DNA from: Intestinibacillus massiliensis
GTDB taxonomy: Bacteria; Bacillota; Clostridia; Oscillospirales; Butyricicoccaceae
Length of the DNA: 64,000 nucleotides
NCBI RefSeq assembly: GCF_900155735.1
Contig: NZ_LT707050.1
Span: 1 to 64,000, forward strand
Direction of reading: 5' to 3'
This document shows, in pieces, positions 31,488-40,258 of this stretch. How positions within the stretch are numbered: the stretch's first letter is position 1; each line of letters opens with the position of its first letter. The notes under the pieces were generated by a model, which had not been told where the DNA came from, ran no database searches, and saw nothing but the letters and a program-made list of their open reading frames with translations. The position numbers and the translations under genes are program-made.

Positions 31488-33575
31488 TTATTGCGTATCC
31501 GTACCTTGCTGCACAGGACGGTAGAACAGCAGCTCACGCAGCGGGATCGCCGGGCTATACAGGTACCCCTGGAATACCGTGCAACCTAATTCCAGCAAGG
31601 TACTGCGGAGCGCTTCGTTCTCTACGCACTCTGCAATGACCGTAAACCCAAGGTTGCGCCCCAGCGAGATAATAGACCCCGCAATATCATAGGAGCGCCT
31701 GTTTTCCTGTACCTGGCGCACCAGGCTCCCATCCAGCTTGACGTAATGGAACCGGTTGCTGCGCAGGTAGTTCAGAGAGGTCTGTCCCATGCTGAAATCG
31801 TCGATTGCCAGACGGATACCATCCCCGTTCAGGCGGTCGATATTTGCTGTAATATTGGGCAGGTTGGTCAGCGAAGTTTCTTCCGTCACTTCAAGCACGA
31901 GGTTTTCACACACATCGTACCCTTTGGCAAGCTGGATCAAGCGTTCCGTCCAATCCGGATCGTTGAGCTGTTGGGCGACAATGTTTGCGGCAATATGGAT
32001 TTGGGGATCTATTTGCTGCCGGATGGCCAAAATATCCCGGCAGACCGTGTCCAGAATGCACCATGTCAGCTTTTCATAGCACCCATCTTCCTGTGCCAGG
32101 GAAATAACCAGCGGGGGGTAAAGCGTTTTTTGGTCGTACTGCCAGCGCAGCAGGGCTTCAGCCCCGTTTACCTTGCCGTTTATATCCACCTGGGGCTGGT
32201 AAAACACCGGTATCCGGCCTGCGCTTATATCCGTGCGAAGTTGGCCGACCACACCTTTGGCGATAATGCCGAGGCTATCGTTCCGATCCAGATAACGCGG
32301 ACGCTGTGCATTTTGCTCATGCCGGCGGAAATGCTCCGTCAGTTCCTGGAGTAAAAAATCCTCCCGTCCTTCCTGCAAGCGCTCCGACAAACGGACAAAT
32401 GGGATATAGAGCAGCGTGCCCAAAACCACAGCGGCCAATTGTACGATGACGCCTTTCCAAGAACCGGTCGCCAGATACCCGCTGAAAAATACCGGCGTCG
32501 TCCAGTTTACCGATTGCTGCACAACAGGCATCCAACCTGCCGCAACCGCCCCGTATGCCAAAAGCATGGACATCACCGGCGTCAGGATAAACGGCACGAT
32601 ATAGACCGGGTTCAACACGATCGGGAGGCCAAAGACCAGGATTTCGTTAATATTAAAAAGCGCCAGCGGCGCCGCGGAATAGGCAAGCTGCCGGTTGTTC
32701 TTCTGGCGCGACACCAGCAGCAGCGCCAGGAGCAGGCACAGCGTGGAACCGCTGCCGCCGATTACCGCAAAATTGTCCAAAAAGGACTTCGTAATCACCG
32801 TTGAAGAGGCACCGCCGGCAAAAACCGTCTGCGCTACTGGGTCGAGCGCATTGCCGCCGTGGATACCAAACACCCACAAAAAATCGAGCAGTACTAGGAA
32901 GACAATGCCGTTTTCAGGCTCATGCTGCAGGCCGCCGAATGCACGGAACAGCACGCCGCTGATCAGGTCGTTCAGGTTACCGACATGGAAGGCCTGCTGC
33001 AACAGAAGGTTCGCCACTGCAAACAGCGTTACACAGACCGCCATTGGGAAAATAGCAGTGATAGAGCTGCGGAAATGGATATCGTTCCCGGCGGCATAGG
33101 AACGGTACCGCCGGTAAATAAACAAATCAAGCAGGAAAAACAGGCGCGTTGCCAGGATGGAGCATACGATTGCGGTAAACACGCCGATCGTCCCGAAACA
33201 GGATAGCGTCAACGCCCCTCCCTCTCCGCCGAAGGAAGCGATAAAGCAGGCGCACGCCGCGACCATAGACATCATCCGCAGGGACAAATTCTTCCCCGCA
33301 AAGGATGCGGAATAAAAATAGCTGATTGAGAGGGTCAGGTAAAGGGAAATAAAACCCGTGGTCGAGTCGATCATAAACGTCAGTAGCCGGGACAGCATAC
33401 CTCCGGAAAATGCAGCAAGGAAGCCCTGGTATGCGGGCACGGGGAAATTCAGCAAGAGCAGCGCAAAGGAGCCTGTCAGCACCACCGGGATGACAAGCAG
33501 GAACCCCTTTTTAATCGCGCTAAGCATCGCGTTATTTTCCATTGCGTAAAGCAGTTTGCGGATATGGACAAGCAT
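31488..33575 (-). CDS. PTS EIIC-like membrane domain fused to an EAL phosphodiesterase
   Basis: A 695-residue fusion. Residues about 1-415 are a cellobiose/lactose-type PTS EIIC channel with about ten helices (FGIHGGNALDPVAQ, NINEILVFGLPIVLNPVYIV). Residues about 440-690 are an EAL domain that hydrolyses cyclic-di-GMP: GAEALLRW, the Asn of HIAANIV, EVTEETSL, DDFSMG in place of DDFG, KLDGSLV, AECVEN and FQGYLYSP are all visible. The key acidic and Lys residues are kept, so activity is likely. EIIA, EIIB and HPr partners are absent, so the channel probably acts as a sugar sensor rather than a transporter (inferred). Start 33575 after GGGGGAGG; single gene. Confidence 0.9.
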   Translation of the reverse strand: MLVHIRKLLYAMENNAMLSAIKKGFLLVIPVVLTGSFALLLLNFPVPAYQGFLAAFSGGMLSRLLTFMIDSTTGFISLYLTLSISYFYSASFAGKNLSLRMMSMVAACACFIASFGGEGGALTLSCFGTIGVFTAIVCSILATRLFFLLDLFIYRRYRSYAAGNDIHFRSSITAIFPMAVCVTLFAVANLLLQQAFHVGNLNDLISGVLFRAFGGLQHEPENGIVFLVLLDFLWVFGIHGGNALDPVAQTVFAGGASSTVITKSFLDNFAVIGGSGSTLCLLLALLLVSRQKNNRQLAYSAAPLALFNINEILVFGLPIVLNPVYIVPFILTPVMSMLLAYGAVAAGWMPVVQQSVNWTTPVFFSGYLATGSWKGVIVQLAAVVLGTLLYIPFVRLSERLQEGREDFLLQELTEHFRRHEQNAQRPRYLDRNDSLGIIAKGVVGQLRTDISAGRIPVFYQPQVDINGKVNGAEALLRWQYDQKTLYPPLVISLAQEDGCYEKLTWCILDTVCRDILAIRQQIDPQIHIAANIVAQQLNDPDWTERLIQLAKGYDVCENLVLEVTEETSLTNLPNITANIDRLNGDGIRLAIDDFSMGQTSLNYLRSNRFHYVKLDGSLVRQVQENRRSYDIAGSIISLGRNLGFTVIAECVENEALRSTLLELGCTVFQGYLYSPAIPLRELLFYRPVQQGTDTQ

Positions 33576-33700
33576 GGCCGCACCTCCCCCAGTTACATAC
33601 CATTGTAACACGATATGCTATCAGAAAAAAGGGAATCTACAATATTTCTGCTAGTATATGGCTGGATTAACTTGGTAAACCGTGACGGCGGATCGGCGCC

Positions 33701-33738
33701 GGAAGGCCGGGCAGGGGAGCCCCCCTGCCCGGCCTTCC
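33701..33738. repeat. Strong hairpin between operons
   Basis: GGAAGGCCGGGCAGGGG pairs exactly with CCCCTGCCCGGCCTTCC (17 bp, 4-nt loop). No T run follows, so it may be an RNA stabiliser or a degenerate terminator for the leftward operon. Confidence 0.7.
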
Positions 33739-33776
33739 AATGGGTTATATTGAAAATACCTGCATCTGCTTCGCCA

Positions 33777-34694
33777 TCATTCGATTTCGCCATAAACCCC
33801 ATATATATAGGGTGCCGATGGGTCGGTGGTAACCTCTCCGGTCAGCCGGGGGCCTTGGCGGCCTTCTTCATAACTGACGGCCAGCTTGCCGGTTTTGAGG
33901 TGCAGGGTCTGCGTCTGCGTCGTGTCGTCGGTAAAGGTAACCGTGACGGTCATGGTTGCGCCGTCAAATTGATCGATTTGCCCATGCCATGCGGCCTGCA
34001 TATCGTCCGACGGGTTCTGCCCTGTTTTGGCCGGCGCCCATAGCCCGTAGCTTATGTCCGGGTCATATGCTTCTGTAAAACTGCTTTCCAGCTTAAAGCA
34101 CAGGTCTGCATACCAGGTATCCACCTCTTCCGACGGGCCGTCCCCGTATACCATAACCTGCGATGCGCCTTCCGTCCTGGAATCGGTGCGGCCAAGCATG
34201 GCTGTAATATCTTTTTCCGCAATGGGAATTGTACTGGCACGGTACAGCCCGCCCTTGTCGATGGAAGCGCTGACCGACTTGATGTTGTCGCCGGTAATAC
34301 GGAACAGGCAGCCGGAAAAGAAACCATTTTCCGGATCGTCTGAACCCGCGCCGCTGTCGAACACAATGCGGCTGCCCTGCGGCTCGATCATTTCCCTGGT
34401 CTCCGCCGCGTAGGCGACCAAGCCGAATGAATGCGCAAGCGCATCCACCGGGGAGCGCGTATCCGTCCCCTCCGGCGAAAGCAGCTTCACGCCGCCAAGC
34501 ACCACGGCCAGCGCGCAGGCGGCTGCCAGCGACCGCCGCACCCACGAAAACCTATGGCGCGGCGCAGGCCTTTTTTGCGATCCTCCGGCTTCCCCTTCCT
34601 GCCGCAGCGCCCGCGCGGCGGCAAGCGTCCGTTCCTTCCATTCAGAAGGCGCCTTTACGTCCTGCAGCTTCTGAAAATCTTTCCGGTTGTTCAT
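33777..34694 (-). CDS. Membrane partner of an ECF sigma factor (probable anti-sigma)
   Basis: A 305-residue protein with a cytoplasmic Arg/Lys-rich start (about 1-50), one membrane helix (SLAAACALAVVLGGVKLL) and a large outside domain of beta character (about 75-300, GSRIVFDSGAGSDDPENGFF). The layout matches DUF4179-like anti-sigma proteins in Clostridia. Its start is 53 nt inside the sigma gene, with its own GGAGGG, implying coupled translation. It would hold the sigma factor at the membrane until an envelope signal arrives; the signal is unknown. Confidence 0.75.
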   Translation of the reverse strand: MNNRKDFQKLQDVKAPSEWKERTLAAARALRQEGEAGGSQKRPAPRHRFSWVRRSLAAACALAVVLGGVKLLSPEGTDTRSPVDALAHSFGLVAYAAETREMIEPQGSRIVFDSGAGSDDPENGFFSGCLFRITGDNIKSVSASIDKGGLYRASTIPIAEKDITAMLGRTDSRTEGASQVMVYGDGPSEEVDTWYADLCFKLESSFTEAYDPDISYGLWAPAKTGQNPSDDMQAAWHGQIDQFDGATMTVTVTFTDDTTQTQTLHLKTGKLAVSYEEGRQGPRLTGEVTTDPSAPYIYGVYGEIE

Positions 34695-35181
34695 CGTCGT
34701 TTCCCTCCAACTCGAGTTTCAAATGTTTGCGTGCGCGGTACAGCCTCGTACGCACGGTCGCCGCACGGCAGCCGACCATCCCGGCAATCTCCCCGGTCGT
34801 ATAGCCTTCTACATAATGCAGATAGACCGGGGCGCGCAGGTCGTCCGGCAGCGCCGCAACCGCGTTCCACAACTCGGCACACGCGTCATTTTCCGGCATC
34901 GCGGCCTCTGGCAGCCCTTCCAGCGGCGCCGTCCGCTTATACCATGCGCTCCGCCGCAAGTCCCTGCACCGGCTGAGCGTTACGCGTAGCAGCCAGGCCT
35001 TTAAATGCCCGCCACTGGTGAAATCGGTCGTATCGCGAAGCAGCCGGAGAAAGACTTCCTGGAACACATCCTCCGCGTCCGCGTGCGACCGCATCTGGCA
35101 CATGGCAAGGCGGAATACCGCATCGCCAAAGCGCTCCATCGCGTCGCACAAAAACGCATCCGAGCGAAGTGTGTGATTCAC
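34642..35181 (-). CDS. ECF-family RNA polymerase sigma factor
   Basis: A 179-residue sigma-70 factor with region 2 (AMCQMRSHADAEDVFQEVFL) and region 4 (YLHYVEGYTTGEIAGMVGCR, VRTRLYRARKHLKLEL); region 3 is absent, as in ECF sigmas. I prefer GTG at 35181, which stands 9 nt after AAAGGAG; the ATG at 35190 abuts that site. Overlaps its membrane partner by 53 nt. The targets are unknown. Directly upstream is a convergently unrelated acyltransferase operon. Confidence 0.92.
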   Translation of the reverse strand: MNHTLRSDAFLCDAMERFGDAVFRLAMCQMRSHADAEDVFQEVFLRLLRDTTDFTSGGHLKAWLLRVTLSRCRDLRRSAWYKRTAPLEGLPEAAMPENDACAELWNAVAALPDDLRAPVYLHYVEGYTTGEIAGMVGCRAATVRTRLYRARKHLKLELEGNDDEQPERFSEAAGRKGAF

Positions 35182-35281
35182 AGTGACCATCTCCTTTCAT
35201 AGATAACACGATACGGCAAGCCGGATTGTTCTGGGAATAACGAAAATTTATTGCAAAAATGCCTTACGAATGGGAAGGCGG

Positions 35282-36322
35282 TCATTTGGGGGCGATCGCG
35301 AACAGCTTCCGCAGCACGGGAACCCTTCTCGCGGCTTCATAGCTTAAGAGCGTCAGTATAAAACCCAGCGGCAAGATCAGTGCAAGCTGCCCGGCAACGC
35401 TGCGGACACGCGGGCCGATATAGAAGGCCAGCAATACGATCCACGGCAGGTGGAAAATATAGATCGGAAAGGACGCTTTTATGAAATAAGCACTAAGCGC
35501 GTTATAAAAATCCAGGTACCGCCTGCCAAGCCCTAACAGCGCCAGTATCCCAAACCAGCCCGCCATCTGGAACAGCCCGTCATGGATCAGCCCCGCCGGC
35601 GAAGCGCACAGCAGCAGCGTTGCCGCGCCCCACAGCACGCACAATTGCCGCCGTTTCGCTTCCAGCCCCTGCTGCACCGTTTCACTCGACAGTACCGTCG
35701 CCCCCAGGGTAAAAAGGGCGAAATACCTGCCCAGGCTTTTACCGTTCAAATTCAGGATAGCATCCGCCAGCCAGACGGCGGCAAACAGCAGATACACCGG
35801 TAAAAGGCCGCGGAAGGCCTTCCCCCGCCTTTTCCTCCATACAAGCACCAAGGGAAGCGCCGCAAGGGAAATCACAAACAGGTAGGCCAGGAACCAGAGG
35901 TGCACCGGGGTAAAGCCCCCATGATATCCCACCAAGTCCGTTATCGTAAAGAACAGGCGGTACTGCGCAAAATAGCCGCCCGTATAGCCGTTGTGAAAGC
36001 GTTCTGCAAAATACGTCAGGGACGGCGCCACCAGGACAATGCCCGCCAGCAGCGGTATAAGCAGTTTGGAAACCCGTTCCTTCACATACTGTGCCGGCGT
36101 GCGCTTTTCCAGCGAATAGACCATACTGATTCCCGCGAGGGCAAACAGCAGCGGCATAAACCATGGCTGGCATATCTTCACCAGCAGGCTAAGCGGTCCC
36201 GATTCCGCAAGACGGACATAATAGTCCTCCCCCCAGTTATTATATAGCGTAAATGTGTGATACGGAAATAACAGCAAAATCCCCATCCACCTCAGGTTGT
36301 CGATATCGTTCCTTCTCGCCAT
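35282..36322 (-). CDS. Acyltransferase-3 family membrane protein
   Basis: A 346-residue protein with about ten helices, related to OafA/MdoC acyltransferases that transfer acyl groups onto surface sugars. It starts with DNLRWMGILLLFPYHTFTLY, containing the conserved His and Arg region of the family, and has FIKASFPIYIFHLPWIVLL near the end. Start ATG 36322 after GAGGAGGG. A TetR gene lies just upstream on the same strand and both promoters carry the same operator-like motif, so the two are probably co-regulated. Confidence 0.87.
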   Translation of the reverse strand: MARRNDIDNLRWMGILLLFPYHTFTLYNNWGEDYYVRLAESGPLSLLVKICQPWFMPLLFALAGISMVYSLEKRTPAQYVKERVSKLLIPLLAGIVLVAPSLTYFAERFHNGYTGGYFAQYRLFFTITDLVGYHGGFTPVHLWFLAYLFVISLAALPLVLVWRKRRGKAFRGLLPVYLLFAAVWLADAILNLNGKSLGRYFALFTLGATVLSSETVQQGLEAKRRQLCVLWGAATLLLCASPAGLIHDGLFQMAGWFGILALLGLGRRYLDFYNALSAYFIKASFPIYIFHLPWIVLLAFYIGPRVRSVAGQLALILPLGFILTLLSYEAARRVPVLRKLFAIAPK

Positions 36323-36346
36323 GCCAGTACCCTCCTCTGCAATAAT

Positions 36347-36363
36347 TGAACTGTTCATTTAAT
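36347..36363. promoter_or_regulatory. Operator-like site upstream of the acyltransferase
   Basis: TGAACTGTTCATTTAAT. It contains the dyad TGAACnGTTCA and nearly repeats the site at 37093-37109 ahead of the TetR gene. Confidence 0.5.
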
Positions 36364-36402
36364 TTTGCTGCAAAAAGATACGGGGACTGCGCCCCGTATG
36401 CT

Positions 36403-37074
36403 TTACCCGTTTCGCCGGTATGCGCTGAGCAGGTTGTCCAGACAGACCTCTTTGGCGGCATCCAGCGGGATATCCTTTTGTACTTCAAACGCATCGTGCA
36501 TCGCATGCATGCCCCACCAGGCCAATGTTTCTATCATAAGCTGTGTAGTCAGTTCCGGATATTTGATTGCCCGGATCTCCCCAAGGGTTTCATACAGCCT
36601 GATATACGCCAGCATTTGTCCGAAAAACTTTTTTCGGTATTCCTGATAATACGCGCCAAGCTTGCCCATGTCCCCGATGTTCTTCTCCAGGATCAGGCAG
36701 CCTGTTCCATAGCGCGCAATCGTGTCAAATGCATCAGAGACCATTTGACAAAATGGATAGCCCCGCGCCTGCCTCTCCAGCGGCGCGCCAAAGCCGCGGC
36801 AGCTTTCCTCCAAAACCGCTATTACCTCGTCTTCCAATCCCCAAAACAGTTCCTCCGTAATCGGATATGAAAAATCGCGGCCGATAAATTCGCGGTCGAT
36901 CGTGCCTTTCAGTATAAAATCCAACAGCTCTTTTTTGCCTTTAAAATACACGTAAAGCATTCCGGTGGAAAGGCCGATTTGCTTCGCAATGTCCTTCATC
37001 TGCGTCCTGACATAGCCTTTATTGATGAACAACGCGCTTGCGGCGTCAAAAATCATATGCAGCCGGTTTTCCAT
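36403..37074 (-). CDS. TetR-family regulator
   Basis: A 223-residue repressor. The N-terminal helix-turn-helix (FINKGYVRTQMKDIAKQIGL, GMLYVYFKGKKELLDFIL) is typical; the C-terminal ligand domain is long and not assignable. Start ATG 37074 follows GGGAGGG. A strong promoter with an operator-like dyad just after its -10 suggests autorepression, and the copy before the downstream acyltransferase suggests that gene is a target. Confidence 0.92.
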   Translation of the reverse strand: MENRLHMIFDAASALFINKGYVRTQMKDIAKQIGLSTGMLYVYFKGKKELLDFILKGTIDREFIGRDFSYPITEELFWGLEDEVIAVLEESCRGFGAPLERQARGYPFCQMVSDAFDTIARYGTGCLILEKNIGDMGKLGAYYQEYRKKFFGQMLAYIRLYETLGEIRAIKYPELTTQLMIETLAWWGMHAMHDAFEVQKDIPLDAAKEVCLDNLLSAYRRNG

Positions 37075-37092
37075 GCAACCGCCCTCCCTGAC

Positions 37093-37140
37093 TGAACCAT
37101 TCATTTAATCCTATTATACCGGATTCACAGCATCCGTCAA
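37093..37140 (-). promoter_or_regulatory. TetR promoter with operator
   Basis: Reading leftward, -35 TTGACG (37140-37135), a 16-bp spacer and -10 TATAAT (37118-37113). Directly after the -10, the site at 37093-37109 (plus strand TGAACCATTCATTTAAT) matches the one before the acyltransferase gene. Confidence 0.65.
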
Positions 37141-37177
37141 GGAAAATATTATTGAAAGGGACGACCGCCCCCCAATG

Positions 37178-37216
37178 ACAGGCCCCCGCCTTCCGTGCGG
37201 GAAGGCGGGGGCCTGT
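37178..37216 (-). terminator. Hairpin at the end of the vanY gene
   Basis: ACAGGCCCCCGCCTTCC pairs exactly with GGAAGGCGGGGGCCTGT (17 bp, 5-nt loop). The T run is poor. Confidence 0.6.
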
Positions 37217-37239
37217 GTAGCGTTTCTTATGGGCTCCCG

Positions 37240-37998
37240 TTAGGACGCGCCGAGGTATTCTTCCAAGCAAATCCCCTTTTCCATGATTTCCTGCGCCGCT
37301 TCCCGCCCGACAAACCGGTAATGCCAAGGCTCGAAGCCGACGCCGGTCAGTTCGCTTTTATCCGTAGGGTACCGCAGGATAAATCCATATTCCGCGCAGT
37401 GCGCCATCAGCCATTTCTGAACCGCGGTATGCTGTTGCGCTTCATCCAGGAGCTGGTAATCCTCCGCAACGATATCCACGGCGAGTCCGGACTGGTGTTC
37501 GCTTGTGCCCGGCCGCGCTACCCATTGTGCGGCCTGTTCCTCCGCAGCCTGCCTGCCGTAACCTTCCGCAAGATAGGACCGTACCTTCTTTTCATACAGG
37601 GCGGCCTGTTTTTCCGCCGGCCGGAACGACGAGCAGATCAGCGGCTTTAATCCCTCTTCCCGGGCGGCGTCCATCATCTTCTGCAGCGCCGGATATACCC
37701 GGCTGTCGATGTGTTGTCCATTGCGCAGCTTGGTCAATTCCGGCTCCGCAAAACCATCAGGCAGCGGGTGGCGTCCATTGACCAGCAGCAGTTTCCAATC
37801 CCCGGTATCCGGTTTTGCAGAAGCTTGCACCGGTGCCGTGAATGCGTGTACGTTGGATACAGGCGCCGGCGTCCATGACCGGCCGGCGAGAAAACCGCCG
37901 GCCAGCAGCGTCGCAGACAGCAAAATTATCAATACGGGAAAGGGGCTGCGTTTTTTCTTCTGCGGGCGCGAAGCCGCAGTAAATCCGGTATAGGCCAT
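37240..37998 (-). CDS. VanY-type D-alanyl-D-alanine carboxypeptidase
   Basis: A 252-residue membrane-anchored peptidase that trims the terminal D-Ala of cell-wall peptides. A basic start and one helix (PFPVLIILLSATLLAGGFLA) precede the domain. Zinc ligands are in GTSEHQSGLAVDIV and FEPWHYRFVG, and SSFRPAEKQAALYEKKV is the family signature. It follows a VanRS-like regulator pair by about 100 bp on the same strand, but no vanHAX genes are present, so it is likely a house-keeping or stress enzyme, not a glycopeptide-resistance cluster. Confidence 0.92.
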   Translation of the reverse strand: MAYTGFTAASRPQKKKRSPFPVLIILLSATLLAGGFLAGRSWTPAPVSNVHAFTAPVQASAKPDTGDWKLLLVNGRHPLPDGFAEPELTKLRNGQHIDSRVYPALQKMMDAAREEGLKPLICSSFRPAEKQAALYEKKVRSYLAEGYGRQAAEEQAAQWVARPGTSEHQSGLAVDIVAEDYQLLDEAQQHTAVQKWLMAHCAEYGFILRYPTDKSELTGVGFEPWHYRFVGREAAQEIMEKGICLEEYLGAS

Positions 37999-38098
37999 AG
38001 GGTCACTTCCTTTTCCTTGTTTTCCTATCCCTAATGGTATACTGCAATTCCATCAATCCCGCTGCATTTTTGCATCAAACCAGCATCTTTTTTTATTG

Positions 38099-38857
38099 CT
38101 ACCTAACCTTAACAGCGTTAGTCGCCGCGGTATTGTTACTCCATACACTATCCGGCAGGATCAGCAGCATATGCATCATATCTTCTGTATAGGTCAGGGA
38201 ATACCACACCGGCGGCTCGCCGGAGAGCTGGTACCATAGGCTATTGCCGGCTTCTTGCACAACAGCCGGTTCTGCAGGTTCAAACCCAAGGGATGCAAAG
38301 TATTTTTCGCCGGCCTGTTGCAGCGGGAGCGCATATTTGCCCATATGCGGGTCCATAAACACAAACTGGCAGACCTTTCCTGTCTTTTCATCAACCATAC
38401 ACCAAAAATTCGATTTCCCATTCCCATATATGCAGGAAATGTTTAAGAAACTGGCCCCGCTCCCCGTCGCGCCGTCCTGATAGATGACACGCTCTGCTGC
38501 GCTGACCGCCCAGCCGTTTTCCAGCAACTCCCGCGGTAAAACGCCGGCATCCGTCAAATTGGCAATTGCCGCCTCCATGGCCTCATGGGGGTTGGCCTCG
38601 CCCGTGCCCGGCCTTATTTCCTGTACGGCGGTAACCACCGTTGACTCCGGATACCAGCTACGGCATATCAGGGCGATGCGGTTTTGCAAATCGGTATCCA
38701 TCCCGGGGAACCCGCTGTCAACAAGCAGTTCGTCCGCATGCACCTGGCTGAACAGCGCCTGGTCGCGAAGGTGGGAAACCTGTTGCGGGAACACGGCGGC
38801 CGACAAGGCCAGCAGGCAGGTCAGCACAGGAAGCAGCCATTTATTGATCCGTTTCAT
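38099..38857 (-). CDS. Membrane-anchored protein of unknown function
   Basis: A 252-residue protein with an N-terminal signal or anchor helix (WLLPVLTCLLALSAAVFP) and an outside domain (MDPHMGKYALPLQQAGEKYF, PVWYSLTYTEDMMHMLLIL). I do not recognise the family. It overlaps the kinase stop by 17 bp, so it belongs to the regulator/kinase operon and may modulate sensing. Confidence 0.72.
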   Translation of the reverse strand: MKRINKWLLPVLTCLLALSAAVFPQQVSHLRDQALFSQVHADELLVDSGFPGMDTDLQNRIALICRSWYPESTVVTAVQEIRPGTGEANPHEAMEAAIANLTDAGVLPRELLENGWAVSAAERVIYQDGATGSGASFLNISCIYGNGKSNFWCMVDEKTGKVCQFVFMDPHMGKYALPLQQAGEKYFASLGFEPAEPAVVQEAGNSLWYQLSGEPPVWYSLTYTEDMMHMLLILPDSVWSNNTAATNAVKVR

Positions 38858-40256
38858 CCGCTGCTTCCCCCTTCAAAAATACACTGACCCGTGTCCCCTT
38901 GCCCAGCTCGCTGGCAAAGCGGAGTTGTCCGCCGTGAATTGCAACGATACGGCGGCACACCGCAAGCCCCAGCCCTGCGCCGCCTTGTGCCCGGGATCGG
39001 GATTTGTCAACCATATAAAAGGCGTCCGTAATACGGTCCAGCTCCTCCGGCGGGATACCCTTGCCGTTGTCGATGACGCTGATACAGTAGCCGCCCGGCT
39101 GCAGCTTCCCCTCAAGCAGGATGACGCCGCCGGTTTCCATCGCTTTCCGCGCGTTATCCAGCAGGTTGAGGCACACGGTTTCAATTAAATCCGGCTCTAT
39201 CGGGATTGCCGCGGGTTCCGCCCGGAGCAGCAGGCGGATATTTTGCCCGCCCAGCACAGGCTTCATCGCCCCGGCCACACGGGTCAAAAAGCCTTCCATG
39301 GGCACAGCATGCAGTACAAAATCCTGCTTTTCCAGCACAATCATATCCATCAGCTTGCGGGAGAGCGCCTCCAGGCGCCGCCCCTCGCTAAAAATATAAT
39401 CCGCGCTCTGCTGCACCTGTTCCGGCATGACCGCGCGGGAGCGCAGCAGGTCTGCATACCCGATGATCGAGGTCAGCGGCGTTTTGGTCTCATGCGCAAA
39501 ACTGTTTAAAAATTCCTCCTGCCGCTGCGCCGCTTCCCGAAGCTGGTATACCTGCGCTTCCAGTTGCTCCGTCATCGTATTGAAGTCGGCGGACAGGTGG
39601 CCAAGCTCGTCATCGCTATCTACGCGGACGCGCTGATGAAGCTGCCCTGCGGCCATGCGGCGGCTAGCATTGGATAAGCGACGCAAAGGGCGCAGCATCA
39701 GGGCAGTCAGCAGCAGCGATGTCAGCGCCGTGGCGAGGATCAGCCCTCCCATCAGATATAGGAAAGTGCGGTACTGCTCTTGCCGCATGACGAACAAAGA
39801 GGATACGTCCCGGCAATTTTCCAGATATAGCGTTCCCGATGTCAGGACAAGCGGGCTGACCGCGTGCAGGTAAAAGCGCCCCTGGATTGGCACCAGTTCC
39901 CAGCCCTTTTTCCCATCCGGCAGTTTACCGACCGCCGAGGCGTCTACGGGGATTACGCCGCTGCCGGAAACGCGCTCGCCATTGCCGCCGCTTAGGCGGA
40001 AAGCAATCACGCCGTGTCCGGTTGTAATTTTAAGGTTGTCCGCCGCGCGGGTAATCTCGCCCTGGTCCAGCAAATATTTATTCGCCAGTTCCCGGCCGAG
40101 CGTATATCGAAGCAAATCGTTTTCTTCATATACCGCCGTAACCTCACGCTCCAAGCCCGTGCGGAATTGCGAGTCGATCAGGTAAAAGCCGCCCGCCCCG
40201 CAGGCCAGCGAGGTGATGACCACCGTGCTGCAAAACAGCTTCCAGAACAGGCGCAC
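38841..40256 (-). CDS. Sensor histidine kinase (VanS-like architecture)
   Basis: A 471-residue kinase: helix 1 (VVITSLACGAGGFYL), outside sensor domain (about 25-165), helix 2 (YLMGGLILATALTSLLLTAL), HAMP, HisKA (LNSFAHETKTPLTSIIGYAD) and HATPase (DNGKGIPPEELDRI, GGAGLGLAVCRRIV). I place the start at GTG 40256, 2 bp after the regulator stop, with GGAGG at the right distance; a longer open frame upstream would duplicate the regulator end. Operon: regulator, kinase, unknown protein, then VanY. Confidence 0.93.
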   Translation of the reverse strand: MRLFWKLFCSTVVITSLACGAGGFYLIDSQFRTGLEREVTAVYEENDLLRYTLGRELANKYLLDQGEITRAADNLKITTGHGVIAFRLSGGNGERVSGSGVIPVDASAVGKLPDGKKGWELVPIQGRFYLHAVSPLVLTSGTLYLENCRDVSSLFVMRQEQYRTFLYLMGGLILATALTSLLLTALMLRPLRRLSNASRRMAAGQLHQRVRVDSDDELGHLSADFNTMTEQLEAQVYQLREAAQRQEEFLNSFAHETKTPLTSIIGYADLLRSRAVMPEQVQQSADYIFSEGRRLEALSRKLMDMIVLEKQDFVLHAVPMEGFLTRVAGAMKPVLGGQNIRLLLRAEPAAIPIEPDLIETVCLNLLDNARKAMETGGVILLEGKLQPGGYCISVIDNGKGIPPEELDRITDAFYMVDKSRSRAQGGAGLGLAVCRRIVAIHGGQLRFASELGKGTRVSVFLKGEAADETDQ

Positions 40257-40258
40257 AA

